DNA of 64,000 bases from Lachnospiraceae bacterium. GTDB taxonomy: Bacteria > Bacillota > Clostridia > Lachnospirales > Lachnospiraceae. The number at the start of each line of letters is the position of its first letter. Position 1 is the stretch's first letter. A program made the translations under genes and the position numbers. Under the pieces are notes generated by a model that had not been told where the DNA came from, did not search any database, and worked only from the letters and a program-made list of their open reading frames with translations. Below, one piece after another: positions 1 to 8,226 of the stretch. The stretch covers positions 1 to 64,000 of the forward strand of contig SFGF01000006.1 of NCBI GenBank assembly GCA_004556655.1, in the 5' to 3' direction.

Positions 1-88
1 CACCATTATAAAGTAAAAAATTAAACGCATCCGCAAATATGTATGGATCACTTATATAATCTTTTGTGACTGTATCTTTGATACCCAT
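1..88 (-). CDS. Rpn family nuclease/transposase, N-terminus only (partial)
   Basis: Only the first 29 codons lie in the window; the gene runs off the left edge. The peptide starts MGIKDTVTKDYISDP and continues IFADAFNFLLYNG, which I recognise as the opening of Rpn/PD-(D/E)XK recombination-promoting nucleases (putative transposases) common in Lachnospiraceae. The catalytic core would lie further left and cannot be seen. The ATG at 86-88 is preceded by an AGAGGTG ribosome binding site (about 94-101), and that site is one strand of a long hairpin (94-200), suggesting translational control. The family call rests on a short N-terminus, so it is moderately sure. Confidence 0.6.
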   Translation of the reverse strand, partial: MGIKDTVTKDYISDPYIFADAFNFLLYNG

Positions 89-93
89 ATAAA

Positions 94-200
94 AACACCT
101 CTGACTTAAGTTTTTTCTATAAATTTCACCTATATTTTATCCTGGTCAGAGAAAGTTCTCACCAAAGCCAAAATATAGGTGTTTATCTTAAGTAGAGGTT
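94..200 (-). promoter_or_regulatory. 5'UTR extended hairpin covering the rpn ribosome binding site
   Basis: Read on the minus strand, 200-187 (AACCTCTACTTAAG) pairs with 110-94 (CTTAAGTCAGAGGTGTT) with two single-base bulges. An inner arm 186-170 pairs with 137-118 (12 bp AAAATATAGGTG without mismatch, then a 3-nt bulge). A third stem TGGT-GAGA / TCTC-ACCA forms around 143-164. The outer stem contains the AGAGGTG Shine-Dalgarno of the downstream gene, which would be masked when folded. AAACACCT at the start of the inner arm could alternatively pair with AGGTGTTT of the SD region. The fold is inferred from complementarity only. Confidence 0.6.
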
Positions 201-315
201 AACCTGAATATAGTGTATCACATTGTTTGCAATTATGCAATATGCATTTGTTTATTTTATGTTGTTTTTATCAAATATATTTTTACAAATTTAATTCATT
301 TCTTTGCATTTTATT

Positions 316-999
316 TTAGATTGTTTTCAAAAATTCATTCACCACACGATTAAACTCTTTCGGATTTTTATTCGCAATAAAATGATCCCCTTCAAGAAAA
401 ACCAATCGTGCATCCGGCAGGCTTTCTGCAATTAATCGGGTATGGCTTCCTTTAATCATATCTTTTGTTCCTGCAATTACCAGTGTTTTCTTATGCAGAT
501 CCGAAAGTTCTTCCGGCCGAACGTTCGGATCATTCACCATCAGCCCCAGCATCTCTGCATTTCTTTTTGCCTTCCTACTTTTCTTTGCAAAAAGATTCGC
601 GAACCAATATCCACATACAATCGGTATCTGCACTCCGGGTTTTACTCCTGATCCATCAAGATTCGCTCCATTCAGTATAAGCCTGTCTACTTTCTCCGGA
701 TATTTTATTGCAAAAAGCATAGCAATATTTCCTCCGTCTGAGAATCCCAGAATATGTGCTTTTTCTATCGAATGTTCCTCCATAAATCCATACAGGTCAT
801 CTGCAAATTGCCGTATGTTAAACGGAGCTTCGCCTCTGGGCGACTGACCATGTCCGCGGGTGTCTATAGCAATCACTCGGTATTTTTCTGAAAAATACGC
901 AATCTGATGTACGAAATACTCATGATTTTCTCCATTTCCATGCAATAGAATCAATGGAAATCCTGTTCCTTTTTCAACATAATTCAGCTTAATATCCAT
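316..999 (-). CDS. Alpha/beta hydrolase
   Basis: A 227-residue cytosolic alpha/beta-hydrolase-fold enzyme. The oxyanion-hole motif HGNG is at residues 20-23, the nucleophile elbow GFSDGG at 85-90 (Ser87), the acid is probably Asp180 (GTKD) and the catalytic His is His206 (GDHF), so the triad appears complete. The cap between strand 6 and the acid is short. The substrate cannot be told from sequence; esterase or lactonase activity is typical of the family. An AGAGG ribosome binding site sits just upstream of the ATG. It appears monocistronic: the neighbouring export cassette is separated by a terminator at about 1097-1154. Confidence 0.85.
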   Translation of the reverse strand: MDIKLNYVEKGTGFPLILLHGNGENHEYFVHQIAYFSEKYRVIAIDTRGHGQSPRGEAPFNIRQFADDLYGFMEEHSIEKAHILGFSDGGNIAMLFAIKYPEKVDRLILNGANLDGSGVKPGVQIPIVCGYWFANLFAKKSRKAKRNAEMLGLMVNDPNVRPEELSDLHKKTLVIAGTKDMIKGSHTRLIAESLPDARLVFLEGDHFIANKNPKEFNRVVNEFLKTI

Positions 1000-1096
1000 A
1001 TTTACCTCTTAATCTGCCTATTTCTATTTTGTTTTCATTCTACCATGTTCTTCCTCTTTTTTACAATAACAGGTATATCCACATGTTATCCTTCCA

Positions 1097-1154
1097 AGAA
1101 AAAAATCTCCGGATCCCACCAATTAGAAACAGTGGAATCTGGAGATTTTTTCTT
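1097..1154. terminator. Terminator downstream of the heptad-repeat gene
   Basis: Inverted repeat: AAGAAAAAAATCTCCGGATCCCAC and GTGGAATCTGGAGATTTTTTCTT flank a short loop. The stem is flanked by A and T runs, so it can act on either strand. It follows the stop codon of the minus-strand gene ending at 1191. Confidence 0.85.
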
Positions 1155-1190
1155 GATATAAAGTTGTATGACATCCTGGAAATCGATTAT

Positions 1191-3857
1191 TTATTCAATT
1201 GCCGCTGTCTCAATAATGAACTTGACGCTTCCGTCCATATCTTTATCCCATCCGTCAAAAGCCGTATAAGATTTGTCTGCATCTACTACTGCATCCAGAC
1301 GATCCAGTATATTCTGAAGATTACCCTCTACTACATCTGCAAGTTTTTGAATACCTTCTTCATCAAATTCTTTCATTCCATCTGAAAGTTCCGTAGAACC
1401 ATCCAGAAGTTTTGATGTTCCATCCTTCAGCTCTTTTCCTCCTGCTGCCAGTTTGGATGTACCATCTTTCAACTGAGAAGCTCCGTCCGCCAACTGTAAA
1501 ATACCATCACTCAGAACTACACCACCGGACTGGAGAGCTTTGCCGCCAATGATCAGTGCACTGCTTCCAGAAACCAGTTTCGCCGTTCCGTCACTCAGCT
1601 TAGAATTATTGGCAATCAATGTATCTGCTCCGACTTTCAACTGCTGTGTGCCACCGACCAGAGTATCGGCTCCATCTGCAAGCTGAGAAACACCTTCGCC
1701 CAATGCGGCAGCTCCGTCTGCAAGCTGTCCGATTCCGCCATTTAATTCTTTCGTTCCGTCAACCAGCGCACCGGCTCCGGCATTTAAGTCATCATTATTA
1801 CCGCACAGATCACTGCTTCCCTGTGCAAGTTCGGTCACACTCTTCGATAATTTCTCAGATACCTCTGAAAAATTCTTTAAAGGCTCTGCTGTCTTAGATA
1901 AGGCAGACGCTGCGTTTCTTAATGTTTGTGCCCCGTCACTTGCTGTCTGTGCTCCTTCTTTTAATGTTTCCATACTCTCAGCAGCATCACTGAGAGCTGT
2001 GCTGTTTTTCAATCCGCTGGTTACCTGCTGCAAACCGCTTTGAATTTTCTGCAGACTGCTCTGTGCAGTATTTACAACATCCGAGCCTGTATCTATGGAA
2101 ACCTCTGTCTGAACACCCACCTGAATATCGATTTCTCCCAGATTTGCCAGAATGCTCTGTTTCTGCTCTTCTGTCAGACCTACGGTATCCAAAGCTGCCG
2201 CCACATGCTGTTTCATCTGATTCAATTGCGCATTTGCCTGGTCATTTGCTTTCTGATTCACCGTACTGTTTTCTTTATCAACTGCTTCCTGAGCTTGTTT
2301 CGTTGCTTCACTGTTAATCGTACTGATACCGGTATTTATACCGTCGATCACGTCACTGGTTTGAGACGCCAGGGTGCCGACAGTTCCTGCTGTTTTTTCT
2401 AATGTTGCCAATGTATCTCCCAGTTCACCCGCTGCTTTTGCCGCCTGATCTGCACCTTTTTGAAGCTCTCCGGCCCCTTTCACCAGACTCTCGCATCCTG
2501 CCTGCAGCCCTGTCACTGCTGATGGAAGCTGTGTCACACCTCCAAGCTGCTCTTCCAGTTCCTTTTGCATCTTCTGAATACCGGCATTCAGTTTATTTGC
2601 CCCGGCTGTATATACAGCTAAACCTGTCTGTAGACTTTCGGCTCCATTTTCCAGCTTTACTCCTCCTTCACCTAGTGCAGATACCCCTGCGGTAAGTTCC
2701 TCCTTTTTCTCATTCAGCGTATCAATACCTGTTTTCAGCTGTAATGCACCAGCATTTACCTGTGTGATTCCGGAATCCAGCTGACTGGTACCGTCTGTGT
2801 AAGATTTTACACCGGTCTGCAGTTCACCGGCACCGCTTCCCAGAGCCTGCATACCTGCAACCAACTGCTCGATACCACTGAGTAATTCTCCTTTGCTGTT
2901 GTTCATTTTATCGATGCCATTTTTTAACTTTCCAGTACCCTCATCTGCACTGTTCAGTCCCTCCACAAATTCATCAGCAGAAGAATCCAGTGTCTCAATA
3001 CCTTCTTTCAATTCCTGACTTCCTTCCACCAACGCTGTGGATGCATCCGTCAACTCGCCAATACTGTCTTTCAGATCCTCCAAACTGTCAATCTCATCCA
3101 AGCCCAGATCTTTCAGTGTACCTGTTGTGGCAACTGTCGCAGTCAATGCCAGAGAAAAATCCTCCACATCTGCGATTATTTCCACATAATCCGGTATCTC
3201 AGTATCTTCCATCCCTTCCACATCAGAAAGCTTCAGACTGTCTGCCAATCCCGGAAAACCGATTCCCATTACAATTTCATTTTGTCCATCAGAAATCACT
3301 TTACCATTTTTCACTTCCACATTTGAAAATTTATCCGACGGAAGAATCATTCCGGTAGCCATCATAAACGGTACATGAATCGTTTCCTCTTTCCCGTCAA
3401 TTTTCACCGTTTTTTCTGCTTTATTTTCATAATCAATACGGATTTTCACATTTCCGCTCTTTCCTGCAAGTTCAGATGGCTGAATTTCTTTTCCTTCCAG
3501 ATAATACGTGATTTTCACAGCCACAGGAAGCTCCTGGCCGGTGGTTCCCTGATAATAAATATCATTGCCTCCTGCATTCCAGGTAATATTTCCGTCGCCA
3601 TCCTGCGTAAATGTTTCATCACCCTTCACATTCTGTATCTCTGTAAGTTCACTCTTATCCGTCAGTGAAGCTTCCTTTTCTCCATTTTTCAGCCAGTTAC
3701 TCACGATTACCTGCTGCTTATTTCCATTGCCATCCGCAGTCACATAGACTGTCTGCTCTTTCTCCGGTACAGCTGCTGACACGGTTGTAACCGGAACAGT
3801 AACTGTTAATGCTGCCGCCATACATGCCATCATTGCCTGAACATATTTTTTTCTCAT
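1191..3857 (-). CDS. Secreted X-X-X-Leu-X-X-Gly heptad-repeat protein (YhgE-like)
   Basis: An 888-residue exported protein. Residues 1-29 form a signal peptide (MRKKYVQAMMACMAAALTVT, cleavage probably near VSA-A). About residues 30-260 form a globular N-terminal region. From about 270 to 830 there are runs of the heptad X-X-X-L-X-X-G (such as LADGAAALGEGVSQLADG), interrupted by a Gln/Asn-rich helical section around 530-600. Heptads of this kind are found in YhgE/Pip-like proteins, but unlike classical YhgE no C-terminal membrane segments are visible; the protein ends in a short acidic tail. It lies 32 bp behind the MMPL transporter gene and has its own ribosome binding site (GAGGAGG). I infer that it is the extracytoplasmic partner of the transporter. 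The cargo is unknown. Confidence 0.8.
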   Translation of the reverse strand: MRKKYVQAMMACMAAALTVTVPVTTVSAAVPEKEQTVYVTADGNGNKQQVIVSNWLKNGEKEASLTDKSELTEIQNVKGDETFTQDGDGNITWNAGGNDIYYQGTTGQELPVAVKITYYLEGKEIQPSELAGKSGNVKIRIDYENKAEKTVKIDGKEETIHVPFMMATGMILPSDKFSNVEVKNGKVISDGQNEIVMGIGFPGLADSLKLSDVEGMEDTEIPDYVEIIADVEDFSLALTATVATTGTLKDLGLDEIDSLEDLKDSIGELTDASTALVEGSQELKEGIETLDSSADEFVEGLNSADEGTGKLKNGIDKMNNSKGELLSGIEQLVAGMQALGSGAGELQTGVKSYTDGTSQLDSGITQVNAGALQLKTGIDTLNEKKEELTAGVSALGEGGVKLENGAESLQTGLAVYTAGANKLNAGIQKMQKELEEQLGGVTQLPSAVTGLQAGCESLVKGAGELQKGADQAAKAAGELGDTLATLEKTAGTVGTLASQTSDVIDGINTGISTINSEATKQAQEAVDKENSTVNQKANDQANAQLNQMKQHVAAALDTVGLTEEQKQSILANLGEIDIQVGVQTEVSIDTGSDVVNTAQSSLQKIQSGLQQVTSGLKNSTALSDAAESMETLKEGAQTASDGAQTLRNAASALSKTAEPLKNFSEVSEKLSKSVTELAQGSSDLCGNNDDLNAGAGALVDGTKELNGGIGQLADGAAALGEGVSQLADGADTLVGGTQQLKVGADTLIANNSKLSDGTAKLVSGSSALIIGGKALQSGGVVLSDGILQLADGASQLKDGTSKLAAGGKELKDGTSKLLDGSTELSDGMKEFDEEGIQKLADVVEGNLQNILDRLDAVVDADKSYTAFDGWDKDMDGSVKFIIETAAIE

Positions 3858-3889
3858 GAAAAATTCCTCCTCGTTTTAAGTTTAAATAA

Positions 3890-5974
3890 TTACGGATTGT
3901 TTCGCTGCAAGCAGTGTTTAAAATTCTTACTGGTCTTACAAATCAGCCCGTCAAACAGCCAGAACATGGCAGGCAGGAACAGTAATACTGCACACATGCT
4001 GATCAATGCCCCTCTCGCCATCAGAAGGCAAAGAGAACTGATCATATCAATTTTCGAATACATACCAACACCAAATGTAGCTGCAAAGAAACTGAATGCA
4101 GATACCATAACCGGTCGTCTGCTGCTCTCATGTGCTATTAAAATCGCTTCTTTTTTACTCTTTCCTAAACCACGTTCTTTCTCATATCGGCTGGTCATCA
4201 AAATTGCATAATCCACAGTCGCACCCAACTGAATCGTACCGATTACAATAGAAGCAATAAATGGAAGTGTTGTTCCCGTAAGGTACGGAATTCCCATATT
4301 GATAAAAATTGCTCCCTCAATGACCAATACCAGAATCACAGGAAGGGAAATAGATTTAAATACAAACAAAATAATCACAAATACCGCCAGAATGGAAACT
4401 GCGCTTACCACTGCAAAATCATGAGCTGTAATTTCAATCAGGTCCTTTGTACACGGTGCCTCGCCTACCAGCATGCCGTCAGGATCATACTCTTTCAGCA
4501 CTTGATTCAATTCATCAATCTGATGATTCACCTCATCAGAAGCCACCGGATACTCATTCATGACTAACATCAATTCATATTGATCACTTTCAAGTATTTC
4601 CTTAATATCGTCAGGTATCATGCTCATAGGAAATGTTGGTCCGATGATGCTTTCCAGTCCCAGAACACGTTTTACTCCGTCTACCTCTTCCATTTTCTCA
4701 ATCATCTGATATTTTTGCTTCTCAGGAATCTCTTTATCCAGAAGAATCATGTGGGCGGCACCCATATTATATTCTTCCTGAAGTTTTGTATTTGCCTGTA
4801 TACTTTCCAGATCATCCGGAAGACTGGAATCCAGATTGTAATATACATTTGTATTCGCCTGGAAATAGGCAAATGGGATAAACAGTACAATAAACAAGAC
4901 CACAAAAGCCGTATGATGCTTAACAATAAAATCTGTCGATTTTGAAAACTTCGGAATCAGCTGTCGATGTTTTGTCTTTTCCAATGCTTTATCAAAAATC
5001 ATAATCATGGACGGAAGAACTGTTACACAACAGATCACGCCAAAAACTACTCCCTTTGTCATAACGACACCCAAATCCATGCCGAGCGTAAAACTCATAA
5101 AGCAAAGCGCAATAAAGCCTGCGATAGTAGTGATGGAACTTCCCACCACTGACTTAATCGTAGCCGCAATGGCCTGTGCCATAGCTTCCTTGTGATCCTC
5201 TCCGTATATCGTTTTCTTTTCCTGATAGCTGTGCCAAAGGAAAATAGAATAATCCATAGTGACACCAAGCTGAAGTACTGCACTTAATGCTTTCGTAATA
5301 TAAGAAATTTCACCTTTAAATACATTTGTTCCCATATTATAAAGAATCGCAATACCAATACTCAGCAAAAACAAGATCGGGATCAGATACGATTCCATGG
5401 TCAAAGCCAATACGATGCAGGAAAGAATTACTGCTATTACTACATAAATCGCAACTTCTGATTCTGCCAAATTTTTCGTATCTGTTACAATTGCTGACAT
5501 TCCGCTCAGGAAGCATTGCTTTCCTGCAATCTCACGAATATTTTCAATGGCATCCATTGTCTCATCAGCCGAAGTTGTTGTATCAAAAATAATGAACATC
5601 ATCGTAGAATCATCAGAATTGAATGCTGTTCTGATTTTTTCCGGAAGCATTTCCATAGGAATACTGATATCAGCAAAGCTGTCATACCATACCACTTTCT
5701 CGACATGCTCCACATCTTCAATCTGACTTTTCAATTTAACTACGTCCTTGTTCTCCATTCCCTCGCAGATAAACATGGAGTATGCTCCTGTTCCAAATTC
5801 ATCCACCAGAATATCCTGCCCTTTCATTGTCTCGATTTCTTCCGGCAGATAACATAGAATATCGTAGTTTACTCTGGTCTTGATATAACCAATCGTTGCC
5901 GGAATCAACAATAAAATGCTGATAATAAAAATCGGGATTCGGAATTTTACGATTTTCCTTCCCAGTTTTTCCAT
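3890..5974 (-). CDS. MMPL/RND family transporter
   Basis: A 694-residue integral membrane protein of the RND superfamily, MMPL type. The layout is one N-terminal membrane helix (about 11-31), an extracytoplasmic domain, a block of about five helices (about 175-340), a second helix near 355, a second extracytoplasmic domain and a second helical block (about 525-685). The repeated motifs LGVTMDYSIFLWHSY and LGATVDYAILMTSRY fall in the equivalent helix of each half and carry the Asp expected for proton coupling. Relatives export lipids or other hydrophobic compounds. The gene is first in a two-gene operon with the heptad-repeat protein and diverges from a TetR regulator whose probable operators overlap its promoter. 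Confidence 0.9.
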   Translation of the reverse strand: MEKLGRKIVKFRIPIFIISILLLIPATIGYIKTRVNYDILCYLPEEIETMKGQDILVDEFGTGAYSMFICEGMENKDVVKLKSQIEDVEHVEKVVWYDSFADISIPMEMLPEKIRTAFNSDDSTMMFIIFDTTTSADETMDAIENIREIAGKQCFLSGMSAIVTDTKNLAESEVAIYVVIAVILSCIVLALTMESYLIPILFLLSIGIAILYNMGTNVFKGEISYITKALSAVLQLGVTMDYSIFLWHSYQEKKTIYGEDHKEAMAQAIAATIKSVVGSSITTIAGFIALCFMSFTLGMDLGVVMTKGVVFGVICCVTVLPSMIMIFDKALEKTKHRQLIPKFSKSTDFIVKHHTAFVVLFIVLFIPFAYFQANTNVYYNLDSSLPDDLESIQANTKLQEEYNMGAAHMILLDKEIPEKQKYQMIEKMEEVDGVKRVLGLESIIGPTFPMSMIPDDIKEILESDQYELMLVMNEYPVASDEVNHQIDELNQVLKEYDPDGMLVGEAPCTKDLIEITAHDFAVVSAVSILAVFVIILFVFKSISLPVILVLVIEGAIFINMGIPYLTGTTLPFIASIVIGTIQLGATVDYAILMTSRYEKERGLGKSKKEAILIAHESSRRPVMVSAFSFFAATFGVGMYSKIDMISSLCLLMARGALISMCAVLLFLPAMFWLFDGLICKTSKNFKHCLQRNNP

Positions 5975-6000
5975 GATGTTGCCTCCCTTTTATCAATTTA

Positions 6001-6145
6001 TGACCTTTGGTCATTAAATGTTATACTTCAAAAATGACTTTTGGTCAATAGTATATATGCAACATTTTTGACCAAAAGTCATTTTCTTTTTTATGCAAAA
6101 CAACAAAGTAAAAAAATATAGCTATTTACAATTGACTTTCAGTCA
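6001..6145. promoter_or_regulatory. Four TetR-type operator palindromes between MMPL operon and tetR
   Basis: Four 13-bp near-palindromes of the form TGACY-N4-RGTCA: 6001-6013 TGACCTTTGGTCA (perfect), 6035-6047 TGACTTTTGGTCA, 6069-6081 TGACCAAAAGTCA (exact reverse complement of the second) and 6133-6145 TGACTTTCAGTCA. Centres are 34, 34 and 64 bp apart. The second overlaps the -35 of the MMPL promoter, the first lies just beyond its -10, and the fourth overlaps the -35 of tetR. This is the layout expected for a repressor controlling both directions. Binding by the adjacent TetR protein is inferred. Confidence 0.75.
6020..6048 (-). promoter_or_regulatory. Promoter of the MMPL/heptad-repeat operon
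   Basis: On the minus strand TTGACC (6048-6043) is followed by a 17-bp spacer and TATAAC (6025-6020). The -35 is part of operator palindrome two and the transcript start would fall near palindrome one, so bound repressor should block it. Confidence 0.65.
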
Positions 6146-6161
6146 TTTTCCTCTTTATAAT
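6132..6161 (+). promoter_or_regulatory. Promoter of the divergent tetR gene
   Basis: TTGACT (6132-6137), an 18-bp spacer and TATAAT (6156-6161). Operator palindrome four (6133-6145) overlaps the -35, which implies autorepression. Confidence 0.65.
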
Positions 6162-6250
6162 GTACATAATTCCAAAGTTTAGTTAGGTGTCAGAACTGGT
6201 TTACAAATCGTTTCGCACTTAAACAGCGTTCAGAAAGGATTTTGATTTTC

Positions 6251-6856
6251 ATGGGAAAAGTAGATAATAACAAACAACAAAAAAGGGACTCCCTCCTGGA
6301 ATCCGCTTTTTCTCTGTTTATAAATAATGGGTTTAATAAGACTTCCATCTCCGACATTGTAAATAGTGCAGGTGTGGCAAAAGGAACTTTTTATCTGTAT
6401 TTTAAAGACAAGTATGATATTCGCAATCATCTGATCGCCCACAAGGCCAATCAGGTCTTCCAGGCAGCGTATACGGAAATGATTACCCACCCTGAACTCA
6501 CCCAGTTTGAAGAACAGGTAATGTTCATGATCGATCATATACTCAACCAGCTCGCAAATAATCTCAATCTCGTGAAGCTTATTGCTAAACATTTAAGTTG
6601 GGGATTTTTTAAAGATTCTCTCTACTTTACGCCAATCGATGGGACACCCTCGGTCTATGAAATGTATGAAAGCCTGATTCAAAATGCCGAATGTACTTAC
6701 CGCTCACCGGAACTGATGATGTACACGATCATCGAACTCATCAGCGGTACCAGCTACAATGTACTCCTGTATCAACAGCCGGTAGGGCTGGAAGAGCTGA
6801 AACCGTATTTGTATGAGACGGTAAGAGGAGTACTTCGGCAGTATAGGGTGGAATAA
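6251..6856 (+). CDS. TetR/AcrR family transcriptional regulator
   Basis: A 201-residue TetR-type repressor. The N-terminal helix-turn-helix covers about residues 25-48 (TSISDIVNSAGVAKGTFYLY); the rest is the helical ligand-binding and dimer domain. An in-frame TTG lies 9 bases earlier (6242), but the GAAAGGA ribosome binding site (6233-6239) is 2 nt from it and 11 nt from the ATG at 6251, so ATG is chosen. It is divergent from the MMPL export operon with matching palindromic sites in the shared spacer, so it most likely represses that operon and itself. The inducer is not visible; by analogy it may be a substrate of the pump. Confidence 0.88.
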   Translation: MGKVDNNKQQKRDSLLESAFSLFINNGFNKTSISDIVNSAGVAKGTFYLYFKDKYDIRNHLIAHKANQVFQAAYTEMITHPELTQFEEQVMFMIDHILNQLANNLNLVKLIAKHLSWGFFKDSLYFTPIDGTPSVYEMYESLIQNAECTYRSPELMMYTIIELISGTSYNVLLYQQPVGLEELKPYLYETVRGVLRQYRVE

Positions 6857-6865
6857 TAAAAAAAT

Positions 6866-6899
6866 GGGATTCCACATTGAGTGAACAATGGGGAATCCC
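6866..6899. terminator. Convergent terminator between tetR and the small secreted protein gene
   Basis: Stem GGGATTCC-A-CATTG / CAATG-G-GGAATCCC with a 6-nt loop. On the minus strand it is followed by a run of T residues, so it is a good terminator for the gene ending at 6917 and may also serve the plus-strand tetR. Confidence 0.8.
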
Positions 6900-6916
6900 G
6901 AAATAATAAGATTAAA

Positions 6917-7402
6917 TTAAATTGTCAAAGAACCACTATAACCTGTAACAGTTTCTGCATAACCATATTTATCACGCACCAAAGTTTCTGTTTTTGCACG
7001 ATATGTTCCAGAAGAAAGTCCTGAGACAGTCATCTGTTTTGCTGTACTGGATACATTTGTAGCCGCAGAAGCCGTTCCACTTGAAACAGTTTTCCATGAT
7101 GATCCTGTATATTTTTGCAAATAAAATGTAACTGTAATGCTTTGAACCGTTGACACACAATATACATCAGCCCTTAATCCAAGTTTAGATGAACTTAATT
7201 TTGTCATTGATGTCACTACATTTAAAATATACTGCGTATAAGGAGTTATGGCATCATCAACATTTCCAACGGTTTCATATTCCTCTTCAATCATCTCATA
7301 CCATTCTATATTATTATTTTCTTCTGCGTATACAGGAACAATCTGTAATAAAAATAACATGCATGACAATATAATAACTATATATTTTTTACTTTTTTTC
7401 AT
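6917..7402 (-). CDS. Small secreted protein of unknown function
   Basis: 161 residues, with a signal peptide at about 1-27 (MKKSKKYIVIILSCMLFLLQ, then VPVYAEE). The mature part has alternating Ser/Thr-rich beta strands such as QSITVTFYLQKYTGSSWKTV and SGLSSGTYRAKTET, suggesting one immunoglobulin-like beta sandwich. The pattern recalls DUF6147 proteins, but I cannot confirm that. The open frame extends to a TTG at 7417, but that extension contains the ribosome binding site GAGGT for the ATG at 7402, so the ATG is used. The sigma/anti-sigma pair upstream ends 12 bp before this start, so it probably is the last gene of that operon. Confidence 0.65.
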   Translation of the reverse strand: MKKSKKYIVIILSCMLFLLQIVPVYAEENNNIEWYEMIEEEYETVGNVDDAITPYTQYILNVVTSMTKLSSSKLGLRADVYCVSTVQSITVTFYLQKYTGSSWKTVSSGTASAATNVSSTAKQMTVSGLSSGTYRAKTETLVRDKYGYAETVTGYSGSLTI

Positions 7403-7413
7403 ATTTACCTCTT

Positions 7414-8226
7414 TCAATGAAATTCTAAACTTTTTGCTATTTTTTCTACCTCTTTTTCCGAAACGTCACAACTTACTACTAATAAAATATGATTCATTTC
7501 AACATTAAATACCAAGCCATTATCTTGAGTGCTTTTATATATCTCAATAATCTGATTGATGTTATCATTTTTTACTTCAATGTATTTTTCTTCTTCACTT
7601 ACAATTCCTGAAACAGTTTCATCAAATTGCTGTTGTTGCAATATATATATTACATGCTCTCCATCATTCAATTTTATATTTAAGGTATTATAAGTTTTAC
7701 TATAATTCGCCTCTTCTAAATTAAATTTTTCCGGTATATAAGAAACATAAAACATCGGCATTTTTAATTCATCGCGAATTTGTTGGTATGCTTCATCCAA
7801 CGAGCTTACTGTAAAATAAATATCGTTTGATTCTTCATCTTCTCCCATATTTACTTCTTCACCTACACTGAATGTCGTATGCTGATTACCATTCACATCA
7901 AACATTTTCTGAAACACATCCAGCAACCCTTCCCCCTGGACCTGCACCGCCGAGAAATTCATTCCAATAAACATCACCAACGCAACACCTGCTGCCGCTG
8001 CAACAGCTCTGCTGCCCCACCTGAGCAGTTTTTCTTTTCTGCTTTTCTTTTTTTCTTCTCGTTCTACAGTTTCCTCGATGGTTTTTCGAAAGCTTCTGTC
8101 CCATTCTTCCGGTATCTCAAAACTCTGTGATTCAGAATCCTTTTCCATTTCTTCCATCATCTCGTCAAAATGTTCCTCAAAATACCGAAACTCAGGGCTG
8201 TCTTCTATTTTCTGCTTTCTAATCAT
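7414..8226 (-). CDS. DUF4367-type membrane protein, probable anti-sigma factor
   Basis: 270 residues. An acidic cytosolic N-terminus (EFRYFEEHFDEMMEEMEK), a basic stretch RKEKLLRWGSR, one membrane helix at about 73-94 (AVAAAAGVALVMFIGMNF) and an extracytoplasmic C-terminal domain with the SYIPEKFNLEEA pattern typical of DUF4367. Its ATG (8224-8226) lies inside the end of the sigma factor gene (8-bp overlap), a sign of translational coupling. The GTG at 8235 was rejected because it sits inside the ribosome binding site. The arrangement sigma factor plus single-pass protein is the usual one for an ECF sigma/anti-sigma pair. The function is inferred from context. Confidence 0.7.
   Translation of the reverse strand: MIRKQKIEDSPEFRYFEEHFDEMMEEMEKDSESQSFEIPEEWDRSFRKTIEETVEREEKKKSRKEKLLRWGSRAVAAAAGVALVMFIGMNFSAVQVQGEGLLDVFQKMFDVNGNQHTTFSVGEEVNMGEDEESNDIYFTVSSLDEAYQQIRDELKMPMFYVSYIPEKFNLEEANYSKTYNTLNIKLNDGEHVIYILQQQQFDETVSGIVSEEEKYIEVKNDNINQIIEIYKSTQDNGLVFNVEMNHILLVVSCDVSEKEVEKIAKSLEFH

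Noticed and set aside
1400..3000. DNA tandem-repeat array inside the heptad gene
   Set aside because: The periodicity is the protein heptad X-X-X-L-X-X-G; nucleotide copies are too diverged to be a separate repeat element.
5326..5857. Plus-strand ORFs inside the MMPL gene
   Set aside because: They are shadows of a clear membrane transporter frame and have no start signals.
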